Part shown: one piece after another, positions 23,405-35,640 of the stretch | How positions within the stretch are numbered: the stretch's first letter is position 1 | How the letters are laid out: every line of letters begins with the position of its first letter | Source of the DNA: Lentinus brumalis | Lineage: Eukaryota > Basidiomycota > Agaricomycetes > Polyporales > Polyporaceae | DNA: 64,000 bases | NCBI GenBank assembly: GCA_001792895.1 | Contig: MARA01000013.1 | Coordinates: 1,054,001 to 1,118,000, forward strand | Direction: 5' to 3' | The notes under the pieces: generated by a model | What the model was told of the DNA's origin: nothing | What the model saw: only the letters and a program-made list of their open reading frames with translations | The model's database searches: none | Translations under genes and position numbers: made by a program

Positions 23405-24644
23405 GGGCAAACAGAATTTGACGCGACCTGCCGCGACGTGAGGCGACGCACCAGTTCGCGTCACGTCGCGTCAACGTCGCGTCTCGACTTTTCTTCCTCT
23501 GCTTCAGTCATCTCCGCACAGGTCCAGTCTGTGCTCAGAAGCAAGTCACACACCACTGAAGACTAAATAGCTCAGAATATATCACTGGAAGCCTCTCTTA
23601 CCATCAGCAATGACCATTGCTTGTGGCGCCGCTAAGCGCTCATCGGAGGCGCAGTGAACTCCAAGTCGTCCCTCAGGCTATGCATAGCAAGCTGAGTACT
23701 TCTGGGGGCTTGCGCACGCTTATAGGACTGATATACCCATACAATGTTAGGTTCTAGACGTTGCAGGACAATGTGGTGGCTCTCAACTTCGCCCAGCCGC
23801 GTCTCGGTCGCGTCACACTCGCGGCACACTGCGCGTCACGTCGCGTCAAGGTCGCGTCAAGGTCGCGGCACGGGCGCCTACGTCGCGTCAACGTCGCGGC
23901 ACGGTGCGTCTCAGTCGCGGTCGTCGCGTCAAATGTCGTGTCACGGTGCGTCAAGTTCGCGGCACGGTTCTGTTAAGTCACTCGCTTCCTCAACTCTCTG
24001 ACGACCGCACAACGCCCTCAATATCGTGAGTATCACCCAATGGAAGGGCAACCACTTTCGACAGGTCATGGTTACTCACTCGAGCATCTTGCTCTTCTGT
24101 CTTGATGCAATCCAGTATAATAGACGACTCTTGCGGTCTGAACAGGCCCCTGGTGTGGTGCAAGCCAGCTCGAACAACGTCGCATTCAATGGGTGGCGAT
24201 GAGCTCGCGCTACTAAGTAAGTACTTGAGCAGTTGGTAGCCTCCCTTTTAACTTGTGCCCTATCACAAATCTGACCTACTTAATCCCTAATCTTCGACAG
24301 ACTCTAATGCACAGAGAAGCCTCAGGTAGCTACTGTTGACGAATTAGAGGTGCACAACCTGAACTCACACATACTTACTCTTACTCTGCGCGCCGGCGTA
24401 ACTGTGATTGACGAATTAGCGCTCTGACCGTCGCGACCTCCAGCTGGACGTTGACCTCAAGAATTTCTCATCTTTCCGCCTGGGTGCATTATGACATAGC
24501 GGCAACATAATCTGCGTCGATTTGCGCCAACACCTCCCTAGGTCACGGTAGACTTCGCGTCAAGGTGCGTCGGGTCGCGTCACAGGTCGCGTCAATGCGC
24601 GGCACGTCGCGGCACGTCGCGTCAGGTCGCGTCAATTTACTTGT
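23405..24644. mobile_element. 1,240-bp non-autonomous DNA transposon, GTCGCGTCA-rich ends
   Basis: The empty site can be read in relic B8 (50,070-50,110), so both edges are exact. GCCCGTAGTCGTG is duplicated on each side (23,392-23,404 and 24,645-24,657). The ends are inverted: TTGACGCGACCTG at the left is answered by CAGGTCGCGTCAA at the right. Many copies of GTCGCGTCA and CGCGGCACG cluster within about 150 bp of each end and at 23,800-23,970. The interior has no transposase. It resembles MITE-like derivatives of hAT elements, but a 13-bp duplication exceeds the usual 8 bp, so the superfamily is uncertain. Confidence 0.8.
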
Positions 24645-24657
24645 GCCCGTAGTCGTG
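24645..24657. repeat. Target site duplication, right
   Basis: This is the second copy of GCCCGTAGTCGTG. BCS1-relic homology resumes without a gap after it. Confidence 0.85.
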
Positions 24658-26439
24658 AACTCCATGCGCATATTCAGACGACCGGGCGGCTCGTACTCGT
24701 CTGTCCTCCTGCGCACCAACACTCTCAAGCGCGTTCAGCAGCTCGCTCAGAGCGATGCGCGATGTCATGAGGTCGCTGGAATCCCTCTCTTTCTGCGCAC
24801 GGCTCTCGCCGGATTGACGAGTCGCGCTTGATCCCTTGGCCTCGAGATGCTTCACGCGCACGAGAACGACGTGCTTGTGCGGCCTCAACGATGACAGAGT
24901 TGAGCATCGGGTTGTGTGCGTGAGAGAGACGATTGAGATGTTGAGATCGAGAGCTAGCCTGCGACGCTGTGATTGAGCCAGCTATTACCGGCACCGAAGC
25001 GCCAAACAGGGCGTATCCATGGTGCTGCAGGGGGCCTGGATAGAACACCAATGTCAGCGACGACTGATAACACAGGTGCGGGTGTGGAACTGGCCTCGTG
25101 GAGTGTACCAGTGCTCGATCGCCAGGACATCTTTCGCTCGACGTGCTCAATGAGACTACGGGCGAGAACCGACTTCATCGGCCGCTTGCGCTGCGAGCGA
25201 GTAAGCTTTCAGTACTCCCCGACGAAGCACAGCTTCCGCCAGGCCTCTAGGGCGGCCCGAGTCAAGATGCGAGCGATGAGCCATGAGGGTAGGTATCTGC
25301 GGTAGAGATTGCGGGGTACATAGTCGTAGTCTGGGTCATCGGGCGAGCGGGTGCTGCCAGTCAAGACTGTCGGGATGCCGCTAGTTGACGTGGGCTCGTC
25401 GAGAGAGAGGTCTCGGAGAGATCGTCAAACGGAATGCAACCGACGGCGGGCGCGCGATGAACAGCAGACGCTGCACGGGTGAGAAGGTCATAGTTCGATC
25501 CGACACAGTCAGGTGGCTGAGGAAGAGAGGAGGTGACATGAGCTTCGGCCGTCGGCACGAGCATGCAGGAGTGCTAGGTCTGCGGCGGACAGGAAGAGGA
25601 TGTCGCAGTATGCATCTGAGGGCGCAGGGTAAAACGGATGTGCTGCACGTCGCCGTGATGGATACCCGGAAACCTTCGCGAACTATCAAGGTCCGGGAGG
25701 CGGGGAGTGACGCGAAACGTGAGCCGATAGAGAGGTGCGGGCAACATGCGGGAAGAGGGTTCGCAGATAGCTTGTGCGGGAGACTGAGCTTCTAGGAAGA
25801 GGCGAGAGCACACCTGAAGACAGGGCGTGTGGTACTACGTCTACAATGGCCGAGGGATATGGATATAGACACGACGAATGAGGACACGAATCCGTCACGA
25901 TCTGCGAGAGGAGGGTTCGGAAGTTTGCTGGTGCGATGAGGTCGAGGAAGTCCTATGTGTCAAGATCATGTCTTTTTATGGCGGGCGCATGGGAAGCACA
26001 GGACTCGTCAGGATGGAAGGACAAGCATATCATGTATGAGAACTCACCTGGGCCCATCGTCCCGCGTGCACCATGTGTCCCTCCCCGCCGCGCCAGCTCT
26101 GCTCTCGTGTCGACATGCTTCAGGAATATACGGCAGGGTGATGTTCCATGCCGCATCACGGCCCATCGCTTCAGCAGCTAGCGAGGACGACTGGCTGCCA
26201 TGTTGAGTGCTGGAGAGACCGTAGAAAGACCGGCTGAAGATACAGTGCTGACATCCATAGAAGCTCGAAGATGGGGGCAGACTAGTGATGAGCGGAGCAG
26301 CGAGAAGTGACTAGTGTGGTTTAGTCCGCCAGCAGACAGCTCGGTGGTCGCAAAGGCATTGGTCGTGATGTTGTCCGGCCCTGGGGCAGCTCGAGCTTGT
26401 CGTGGTCGCTGCAAGAGGAGGTGGGCGCCCGACTGAGGC

Positions 26440-29400
26440 ATGCGCGGGCTTTCGGACCGACTGACGCCTCACACCTTGTGCTGCGTCAACTCGCTTCAAG
26501 TTCCTCTGCTACGCCCTTTCCAACTCACCTCCTCATCTTCCCGTCAGCTACTCTCGCCCTCTGCCTCCGCTCAGCTCCTGTTTCCAATACACCACGGTGG
26601 ACTCGTCCTGCGCCTCGTCTGCCGCTCTTCTCCCTTCTGCTGTCCGCTCTCTGTTCCTCACGCCGTCTGTCTGCTGTCCTGCCCATGACGTGAATCCTCT
26701 GCACGACACATGCTCTGTGAGCTTCTCTCGCACGCCTTTAGGTGAGTAGCCCTGTACAAACTCGTCAGCGTTCACTTCCCGCGTCTCATACACACCCACG
26801 GGTGCGCATACAGTCGGGGCACGTATGCTCTCGATTTTCCCGACCAGATCAGGCCAGTCGCCGACGCACCCGCTCCTTCGAACCCCACCTCTTCGAGGTC
26901 TAGCGCCACCTCCCGGGGGACCCTCTGCCCGTGAACCAGACACTAGGCACAGATAAGTACGCGAAGTCCGTCGTATCCGCAACAAGTAGCTCCAGCGACA
27001 TGATCGTTGTCCAAAGCCAGACCCTGTCGCATTCGCAGTGAGCCACATTCGTCTGTCCAGACAGATCGCGCCATTAATCACCTACCTCGCACCCCAGGAC
27101 GAGCTTGTCTTTGCGTCTCGTCAGTGCAACACTGTCCTGACTCCACGAAAACGGTCAGGCAAGCCGCGAGGTACGTAGTGCAGTGTCTAACCGTTATTGT
27201 TCTGGACTGATATCTGGAATTACTTTAGGAATCGCGTCGCATGCATTATCTGTGTTCGCCCTCGTACCGCGGGCAGGCTGCGATATCTCTCAAAGATCAG
27301 AAATGACGGCGCATGCACGACCCTGTCCTCGCGCAGCAATATCTCAGCCAACGCAACGATACGGCTGTGGTCTTCAAGCTAGAGCGAGTGGCATCTGGCC
27401 TGAGCATGGGATTGAGCGAGATGGTAGTTCGACTCGTTTGGAGGCTTGCTGCAGGTACGTCGCGCGCAGAGGATTGCTCCGTTCCCGTTATATTCATCTG
27501 TCTCGGTACTTGGTACATACAGGTGCTACTCTCCGAACACGTCTCTATGCAACCCCGCAACGCTGCTGGCCTCCGAGCAAATGAACTGAGCTCGGGTGCG
27601 TCCAATCCTCTTCACAGACCCATCTCCGGCATTCTAACCCAGTCACACAGTACGTCGCGTCATTGCTGCAGGCTGGGGACCTATCCCTATAGAGAAACAT
27701 CATGGAAGCCCTGCCATCGACGACCATGAACATGCATCCCGGAGCCGCAGTGTGCTCGACGGCTATGGTTATGAATCACGTTGTTGATGGCGACACGGAT
27801 CCGCGCGGAGGTGTCTACGGCTCGACGGGGCCCGAATTTCTATCTCGCTAGCTACGGCGGCCTTTCCGGTCGCCTGTCTCGTTGGTGACTGCACGCCCCG
27901 CCTTCTCACTCAAGAGGTAAGCACCGTCCGTTCACACACTATACGTATTTGCCCCGTGCAAGCGAGTGCTCATCTCGCCCGTCACCCAAAGGACATCCTG
28001 CCGTACGAGTCGGCTGTCGACGACGCGACATCATTCCGGCACCCTTCTGCAAAATCGGCCTCCACCCATACCTCAATCCTGCCCGTCTCGTCCGGAAGGT
28101 CCGCAGGCTATCGAAGTCGTGCGGAACCTGGAAGCCCAACCCACTGGACGGAAGCCTAGGTGGAACCATAACGCCGGAATGGCATGGCATGCAGGCTTAC
28201 TCGCGCCAGGTATCAATGCGGAACCGGGATGCTGGGACTCCGATGATAGGACGCGTCAGTACGGTTTGTTCTGCGGCGCAGTGTCAAGCCGGGGAAGACG
28301 TACTCCTTGTGCGAACGACGAGCTGGTGAGAGGCGGGTTGGGCAGGCCCTGCACTGGAGAGGACGGATCGTCAATTCGGATGCGGCGACTACAGGGGAGG
28401 TGAGCAACTAACCAGTGTGCTCCGCATTTTTGCGTCCGAGTCGTCTGTTCGGTGCTCTGACTAGAGACGTTCTTCCACATCTAGTTCTACAAAGCTGGGC
28501 AGCGAGCACCGACGTGCAGGTGCCGGGCACGAGAGGGGACCGGGAAGCGCCGCGACCGCGGTTGCATTCAAAGAGGAGGCTCATGCAGGGAATGTACGCT
28601 GGTCTTGCTGTAGAAGAGTGGTATGGGAATCTCAGTATCCGTCCGTTCTCCGAGTCAGAGAGGATTCTCGAGGATGTTATCAACATCGCCCGTGTCTGTG
28701 GTACTTACAAGACGTGCTGTATTGACGTTCGCATGGGAGCGGCCTGCCCTGAATTACATCCCGAGGTCATCATCCACATCCACAGTCCTGCCTCTGCTGC
28801 TGCATATTACTTATTCTTGGGCTTATATTCTTTTAAAGCTGTCTATGGCCCCGATGTGTCTTGTATGCAGACCTTCCGACTATTTCTCCCGCCGTGCGCG
28901 TCGAGCCCTGTCGAGCCCGACTCCGACACCCCATCAAACAGAAACGGATGTAGTGGGACATCCTCGTCAAAGCTCTTCGAGAATTATGACATCGAGCCCG
29001 GCGGACTGCCTGCAAATGCCGGGTGATCGTTCAATATTCAATACTGGAAGGCAGCCCCAGCGAGTCTTATGGACGTCACCGGCAGAAGATGACGGAGGAA
29101 CGGGAGGGAGCTCAGCTTACGCGGGACGAGGACGCTCTCAAGTTGAGTAACACGCGTATCGATGCATTGGCAGTACTGGACGGGTTCATGGGAAGGACGA
29201 GGACGAGCGTGCCCGGCCTTCATTTGGGCATCAAGGTCGGGGTGGTGGCATGGACACGATGGCGGCTGCTCGCGTTGAACGCGGCCCGCAGCCGACGTTC
29301 ATCCGGGTGCACACCTCTACCTCCCCTCGCAGGACTCGCGTACACCCTCGGGCCCGTACCAGTGTCGCGTTCGTGTGCTTGCATGCATTCCTCTCACGCG

Positions 29401-29800
29401 CGTTGCTCCACAACGTTGGCGCAGGCGGCGCCGCTCTTCGCGCCTCCGTCTCCTCCGCCCTCGGTGACACCGTGGCTCTATCCGTGGGCCTCGTTATCCT
29501 CAGCCCTCTTGCGAACCGTGGCACGCGCATTTCCGTCGCGCACATTGTCATGCTCGCCCTCAATTCCGCATACCGTCGATGCGTTCTCTGGCTGGGGTCG
29601 CTCCTAGCTCGGACGCCGCTGTGCTGGCAGTTGCTACCCTCCTCATACACTAATACTCTGCTCGCAGTCCTCCTGACGTCTTCTCTGTTATGCGTCCAAC
29701 CTGGTTGTCTCTTCCGCTCTGCTCGGATCCCCTGTGTCTGCTCGCCCGCGCCACCATCGTTGGTCAATTGTGAAGTGTATATCATTACTCAGTACTAGTC
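26440..29800 (+). pseudogene. Unit 3: decayed multi-exon gene of unknown family
   Basis: The order is the same as in unit 2. A first-exon-like part ends at TTTAG/GTGAGT (about 26,740). Then come LVFASRQCNTV at 27,105; the QQYLSQRNDTAVVFKLE block at 27,330-27,390 and RLVWRLAAG before the GTACGTCGCGCGCAG splice site at 27,455; VRKVRRLSKSCGTWKPN at 28,095-28,145; GGTITPEWHGMQAYSR at about 28,160; FSESERILEDVINIAR at 28,650-28,690; FENYDIEPGGLPANAG at 28,976-29,023; GAQLTRDEDALK at 29,110; and ALGDTVALSVGLVILS at 29,460. The run 28,415-29,026 is open for 203 codons, the longest open part of this family here, and should be the first piece searched. No domain was recognised. Confidence 0.5.
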
Positions 29801-30860
29801 GTTTAATCCACCGCTTGCATATGTCTTGACATCTGTGTGTCTCGTCTCACACAGCTCGCCGTGCTGGCACACGGCCCGTCATTATAGCTTCTTGGTCAAG
29901 AGGGCATCTCGACTCCCCATTGCCACTAAACATACGCCTCCTCGTTTTCCTCCGCTACCTATGCTCAAGATCATTCTCTCGGTATAGGCCCATGCATTTA
30001 TTCATATTGTAACACGCTACCCATATACCTCGATATTGTGCTTGCTCCGTTCGAGTTCGCGTGTCACCTTGTGCCGATTCAACAACACTTGATGGTGTGA
30101 TTTAGTTTGGTGTTCGGGAAGAGCTACCGTGTCGTCGGGCTCCTCCTGGCTGTTGTGATCATAAGTACCTCCAGGCCAGCTCAACAACGGGCGCAGCCAT
30201 CTCCAAACATGCATCCACCGGTTAATCGGTGCCAGCACTGTCACTCAGTGTTGGGAGTGTCCTGAACACACGGTCAGCGGTCGCCTCAGCTAGGAAGATG
30301 TAGCTCACCTCATCGTTACGGTGATGAGGGTCCTCGACAGTCTGTTGGGTTGCATCTTATGATGCGCACACACATGTCATTCAGTCGCACTGACGGTTGT
30401 ACAGGAACCATAGCTCACTCTTCCATCCATCTAGTTGCAACGATGCCTGGTTCAGGATGTCAGGTGGCAGCATCCCCGTTGAGACATCTATCTCCACGGC
30501 ACCGGTACCTGCATTCCTTCTTTGTTCCATCGTCATGGCTGACCATCCAAATGACCTTCAGGTTGATCCAGCGACACCATTTGATTGGCTGGACAGCCGG
30601 TCAGCTGCGCAACATCCAATCCACGCAACTGCGGTGTGCGGCTGCCTCGAACTTACACAGACTTTCTACCGCATGGTGTGGTTAAACGATTATCGGACAT
30701 GGTGGTTTCCAGGTGTGTACCTCGACGACCATCTGACGACAGGCACCCTATTAGATGGTGACCGTACTGTCGTGCGCAATATAAGACCTGGTTATGTCAT
30801 GACTGTAGTAGCAATATTCCTTCACCCTCAGTGACTTGAGGGTCCTCCTTCGACCTCACC
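29800..30860 (+). promoter_or_regulatory. Conserved block upstream of DUF6533 copy 3
   Basis: It is homologous to the other upstream blocks. A TATA-like box is at 30,778-30,785 and the CCCTCA..TGAGGG inverted repeat at 30,825-30,842. Unlike the other copies it contains a complete small ORF (30,397-30,834), listed separately. Confidence 0.5.
30397..30834 (+). CDS. Small ORF just upstream of DUF6533 copy 3
   Basis: The ORF is open for 145 codons; an internal ATG at 30,535 gives 99 residues starting MADHPNDLQVDPATPFDWLD and ending VVAIFLHPQ. It reads like a compact folded domain (FYRMVWLNDYRTWWFPG, LLDGDRTVVRNIRPGYVMTV). The end has a loose similarity of pattern to fungal ubiquitin-like domains, which I cannot confirm. 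Copies 1, 2 and 4 keep most of the residues but are broken by stops or single-base indels. Its stop lies only 26 bp before the DUF6533 ATG and inside the hairpin, so it may instead be an upstream ORF or a lost 5' gene. Confidence 0.3.
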   Translation: MYRNHSSLFHPSSCNDAWFRMSGGSIPVETSISTAPVPAFLLCSIVMADHPNDLQVDPATPFDWLDSRSAAQHPIHATAVCGCLELTQTFYRMVWLNDYRTWWFPGVYLDDHLTTGTLLDGDRTVVRNIRPGYVMTVVAIFLHPQ

Positions 30861-32609
30861 ATGTCTTCCAATGCTGATGATGCTGCTGCGACCGTGGCCC
30901 TATTCGACATCTTGTATGTCGCAGGTCTCTCATCACAAATAAGGGTTGCTGACTCCATCCAAAAGCTATACAGGCAACTACTGTGCTGTGGCAGCCTCAG
31001 GTGCGCTCACTCCATTTCAAGGTCGTCCATGTCACTCTGATGCTTTCTCTTGTTGTAGTTCTCTTCCTCTACGACACTGTCCTCACATTTGATCGAGAAG
31101 TGGCCTACTTCTGGACTACAAAGCGCATTGGCGGAGCAGCACTCTTGTTCTTTGCAAACAAGTGGATTTCCAGGATGCTCTATGTCATGCAGTTGGTTGA
31201 TTTTGCATCTTTCCCTTCTGATAAGGTAAGCAGTCTCAGTCCGAGCCAGGGCAAATCTGACCAGAATCAGAGGTTCGTATGAAGCCTTGCAGAATTCAGA
31301 GGACTGCAACATGCCGGTTGATGTCTGCAGCTGTTCCTTGTTTGTCATAGCCGCACAGGCAATGGGCATACTGCAATTCATTCCCGGAGCAGGTAGGTCA
31401 TGCTTCCTGTCATTGGCCATGATCCCTGACACATGCAATCAGCCTTCTCTGCTCTCCGTGCATATGTGTTGAGCAGGAGTAAGCCCCTGGGAATAGTTGT
31501 TACTGCTTTGTCTCTAGCACCAGTAGGTGCCAATCTGGTGAGTAGATTGATGTTCTTGGAACTATATGGACTGCTGCAGAATATTGATGGGCCATAATGC
31601 AGGTTAATTATGGCTATCAGTTTTCTGGAGAGAACTTCCCGCCATTTGGATGTATTGTGACAGAAAACATGAGTGCTGCACTCGGCCTTAGGTTTGGCTT
31701 ATTCAGTCTCATCACATCCATTGGTACTGACTCTGTACAAGGCGTAGGTTGGCTAACAATGATCTGCAATGGCACACACTGATTCACAGAACTGCACAGT
31801 CATAATCATCTCTCGAGTCCCACTCATCACTGCAGACATTATACTCATCTACATCACCTGGACAACACTGAGAGGTTCTACCACCCTGACAGACATCCAC
31901 AAGTCCAAGAGGCTTACACTGTCAGACATCCTCTTCCGTGGTGGTATGTCTCTCTAAGCAAATTCCTTTGGATTACTGATGCCTCACTTCATGCACAGGA
32001 ACCATATATTTCATGTAAGTCCTGTGCCAAAGGTTCCCAAAGTATCTGGAAAACTCACCGAGTTAAACGTGGGCATTAGCATCCTTTTAATCATGAATGT
32101 TCTTCATCTCACCTTTTCTGCCACGGCAGTAAGCATCAACCTGTCTTGTATCTCCTATCTGCTTCTCACTATTCATTGATACTTTCCATAGGTGGCGAGT
32201 GAGGACAGTGATGACAGTTTCAGTCTGATCACTCAATTCACTGGCCCGTACGTGTACACTTCATGGCACTAACCATAGTATTCTGCAAGCATTCACTCAC
32301 ACAAAATCCATTCACAGAATCACTGCAATCCTCATCTCGCGCTTCCTCCTCGAACTTCAAGAAGCAAACCGCACAGTTGTAAAGCTCAATGCCAACGATC
32401 CATTGCATTCCTCGAGGAACACATGGGACAGCACACCGAGCTTCATCTCGTCCCTTGGAGGCTTCATCAATCCCAGTCGCTCAGCACAGTCCGATGATGA
32501 TGGTGGTATTGAGTTGCAAGACTGCTCACCTTCAGAGGCCCTGGGTGAGGAGGGGGAGGTCCCGGCAGAGGTGCCTGAGGCCGTTGCATTGTCATCTTCC
32601 ACCGCGTAG
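30861..32609 (+). CDS. DUF6533 seven-helix membrane protein, copy 3
   Basis: Exons: 30861-30913, 30966-31000, 31059-31225, 31293-31392, 31443-31537, 31603-31743, 31790-31943, 31999-32014, 32080-32128, 32192-32247 and 32318-32609. They give 1,158 nt, 385 residues, with no stop. Joining exons 1 to 3 yields FDIFYTGNYCAVAAS then LFLYDTVLTFDREVAYFW, the canonical DUF6533 N-terminus. Later segments are FIPGA/FSALRAYVLSRSKP, ISRVPLITADIILIYITWT, the microexon-encoded GTIYF, NVLHLTFSATA and ISRFLLELQEANRT. The C-terminal tail has SSLGGFINPSRSAQS followed by an acidic stretch. It is closest to copy 1 in introns and flanks. Its ligand and function are unknown. Confidence 0.88.
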
Positions 32610-33630
32610 TATCTCACCGCGGCGGATGTTGGTCTGGGATTCCCATAGATGCGTATCAGCCATTTGGTCCATGATTCCTGTCCTTCTTTCAATCTCTGTG
32701 CAGTATTTCTTGGGTATTTATACAGCTCTGCCAAGTGCAAAGCTCTCTGAGGGTCCTCATGTATTTATATGACATTGTTTGTTCACTGCACTCCCAATGT
32801 AGATTCCACATGGATGCTTATGGATTTGCATTCACTCCAAACAATCCCTCTTTAATCCCTCTTTATTCAAGTTCACCCTCAAAGGAAGGATTTCTATTCC
32901 GCTGATCAAGGGTCCTTGGAGGCACCAACAAAGCCTCCCTAGACCCAGGGGACTATACTCATATTTCGACTGATTGCTCCAAGTCTAAGTAGTATCTACA
33001 GTGGACACCTCAACAAGAACCTGAACAGACTCAGTGACTTCGAGGCCGCTTCGTCGCAGTGTCACCCTGCAGCGGGCGAGTGGGGACTCATGTAGGTCCT
33101 GCTGCTGATATGCACGCACTGGTAGCGAACAGTGCCACCATACCTGGGCCTCTTTGGTTACGCCGGCACAGCACCTTGGAGAAACGATGTACATGGAATC
33201 CCCGGAGGATAGCACAGCATTATTGATTGAGGCTATAATGTGTCAGGCGTACCACTTCCCGCCTGACACTGCTCCTGGTCGATTGCTTTTGAACGCAGAA
33301 CTCGTCCTATCCAAGGGCTGAAGCCAAGTGCGCGTGGTCCGAAGGTGAGTACCGGTGAGATCCGAGTTCTGTAATCACAGGTCTGTTCCTGCATGCAGAA
33401 CCGACCGCGTTTTCCAGGTGCATTTCAGCCTCCAATCACATAGTACCGCTACACATCGGCATAACACAATGCTGAACATGGCGGCCGAGAGAATTGAGAA
33501 TCGTGGAGTAAACACGTCAGCTGTACTACTTGTGCTTCTCCTTTCAAGCCGTACCTTAACCTCATCCACGGTGTCATATGCGCGCATCTTGCATACCATC
33601 AAGTAGCCCTACAGTGCCTCCATCCAGAAT
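32610..33630. other. 3' flank of DUF6533 copy 3
   Basis: It is nearly the same as 7,318-8,330. Apart from the small ORF at 33,355-33,606 there is nothing I can support as a gene. Confidence 0.5.
33355..33606 (+). CDS. Small ORF, 83 aa, duplicate of 8,062-8,298
   Basis: It has the same start and stop as the 78-aa ORF, with five extra codons after QSH and a hydrophobic run ASAVLLVLLLSSRTLTSS-like near the end. No family is recognised, and low divergence from the other copy limits the evidence. Confidence 0.2.
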   Translation: MRSEFCNHRSVPACRTDRVFQVHFSLQSHSTATHRHNTMLNMAAERIENRGVNTSAVLLVLLLSSRTLTSSTVSYARILHTIK

Positions 33631-35640
33631 GCAGCTCAGCGGACCCGTCCGTCACCTCCGCTGCCTTATCGGGTGAGAGACCATGAGACAGAGAATGTGA
33701 GGTCGGCGTAGGTTGCGTACAAATCCCAATCGACCGTGGAGGAGGAAGAGCCGGCAGAGAGGGAAACGTGGACGGCGACGGGAATGATTCAGGGGGGCGC
33801 ACTGCGAGATAGGGAAGGATGAGGTGCTGTCCAATGGTCCACAGAGCCGTAGCCGGCGTCCTGCTTGTCCGATCGCACCTTCTCCTCCGGCCGCTCGTCC
33901 TTGCAACCACGCCAGGGGACCAATCGGCAGAGCTAAGCCGCAACCATGAACTCCGCATGCATATCAAGGCGACCGGGGCGGCATAGCGCGGCTTGTACTA
34001 TACTCATTCGTCGTAGCGACTAGAAGTTGGCGGCCCTCCTGTGCGTCAGCGCTGTCGAGCGGATCGAGCAGCCCGCTGAGAGTGACGGTGGCGCTACAAG
34101 AGTCGAGGGAGTCATCGTCCGGCCATGGGTAGCAGGAGCATCCTGGTTCTGCTCCTCCGGGTCGGCGATGATGACACCCTTCATTCCGTCGGTAGCCTGC
34201 GGTGTCAATGCCCTTGCTCGTCCAGGAGCTTGGCGATGACTTGAATGTAGTGTCGACCATACCCATCGACCGATGCAGAGCTCGAGCTAGAGTGCCTGCA
34301 ACACCGCGAATGAGGGAGGTCGTCCCGGTGCGCGGAGCGCCTTACATGCGGTAGTACGAGATGCCTGGAGGGATCATGTTAACGATGGCTGCATGCGCAG
34401 AACGTGGCGTGGACTGACCTCGCTCGCTGCAGCACTCCCGGAACGCTAGGAAGTCTCGCGCGCATTCAGGTTGGGTTGGATCATACTGGGGTAGGACGTG
34501 CGAGTTCAACAGCCCGGCAGCAGGTGAGCTCCCAGCCTGAGTACTCCCTCACGAGAAACAGCTCCGGCCAGGCCGCTACAGCTGCGACAGCCGAGCCACA
34601 AACAATGAGCGATGAGGGTGGATAGCTGTATTAGAGATCGCGGCATACCTAGCTAGCTTTGGCCTGGGTTATCGATATCGGGCGAGCACGCTCAAGCCCA
34701 CCGGATGCCGTTTCGCCACCGCGGACTCGCCTAGAACAGGATCTACGGACATCAAGCAACCAATGGCGGGTGCACGACGAACGGCTGACGCAGCGTGGGT
34801 GGCAAGGCCATAGCTCGATGCGACAGTCGTCCAGCGCCAGGTGGCTGAACAGGAGATGGGACCGCGTACGCTTGGGCACGCCGCCGCGGCGGACGGGAGG
34901 AAGATGTTGGGCATGACACACACGCGCATACAAGGCGCGGATGAGGGATGTTCTGCGCGTCGCTGTAATGGATGCCTTGGAGACCTATCCTCGCGGTCCT
35001 CGAGGCGCGTAATCGACATAAAAAGCGAGACTGATAGGGAGGCGCGGGGGACATCGGGGATGGTGCTTCCGCTCTGGTAGCTTGGGCGGGAAACATCCGA
35101 GCTGAGGCGGCAAGGCGGAAGCGAAACACGCGTGACTGGCGTGCTGTACTAGGATTGTGCGAAGGAGGGGTTAGAGACGTCGAACAGATCTGGACGAATG
35201 CCAGTCTGCTGAAGGAGGATCGGGATGGAGTGCCGAGGGCAGGCCGTCGATTCCGCAGGCAGTCGAAGATGACTGACTACCAATAGGAGTGCTCGAAGAA
35301 TTGTGGATAGACTGGCTGAGAACGGCAGCAGCAGCCAGGGCCCGCGGAGAAGGCTCTCGGATAGCAGCACTAAGACGAGGGCAGACTGGTAGAGTAAGTG
35401 GAGGGCGACAAGCGTACTATGATCCAGTTTCAGTCCAGTAGAGGTGGAGAGCTCGGAGAGTTGGCCAGTTGGTCGTGGTGCGTGGTGTTGTCCTGTAGCC
35501 GTGACCCGTCGCTGACCAGACTAGTAGCTAATAGCGGCGACCTAGGGCAGCTCGAACTTGCTTCTGGTCGTGGTTGCTGCAGGAGGATGTAGGCGCCGTG
35601 CAGAGGCTTCCGATTGACGTCACGCCCTCGCCTTTGCTCG
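33630..35640 (-). pseudogene. BCS1-like AAA ATPase relic B5
   Basis: It is a close copy of B1. Minus-strand signs are LSGLLDPLDSADAQEGRQLL and ATTNEYSTS near 34,000-34,110, the region after Walker B, and an LSPDKAAEV..AEL C-terminal piece near 33,650. The N-terminal part extends to 35,640, with extra sequence at 35,130-35,330 that is absent from B1. Frames shift repeatedly. The AAA core is not intact. Confidence 0.6.

Larger units (their letters stand above)
22690..26440 (-). pseudogene. BCS1-like AAA ATPase relic B4, split by an insertion
   Basis: Minus-strand pieces: N-terminal region about 25,400-26,430; YVPRNLYRRYLP near 25,300; AWRKLCFVGEYWKL and QRKRPMKSVLARSLIEHV at 25,120-25,260; HHGYALFGAS, a degraded Walker A (family GAPGxGKT), near 25,010; SELLNALESVGAQE near 24,740; the MHMEF region at 24,660; a C-terminal region at 22,950-23,390. 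The gene would have been near normal BCS1 size. The 1,240-bp element at 23,405-24,644 sits in the codons after MRMEFTTTG. Frameshifts occur outside the insertion too, and the Walker A lysine region is altered. Confidence 0.65.

Noticed and set aside
23390..23980. CRISPR-like or minisatellite reading of the GTCGCGTCA repeats
   Set aside because: Spacing is irregular, units vary, and they cluster at inverted ends of an element with a target duplication. This fits transposon subterminal repeats.
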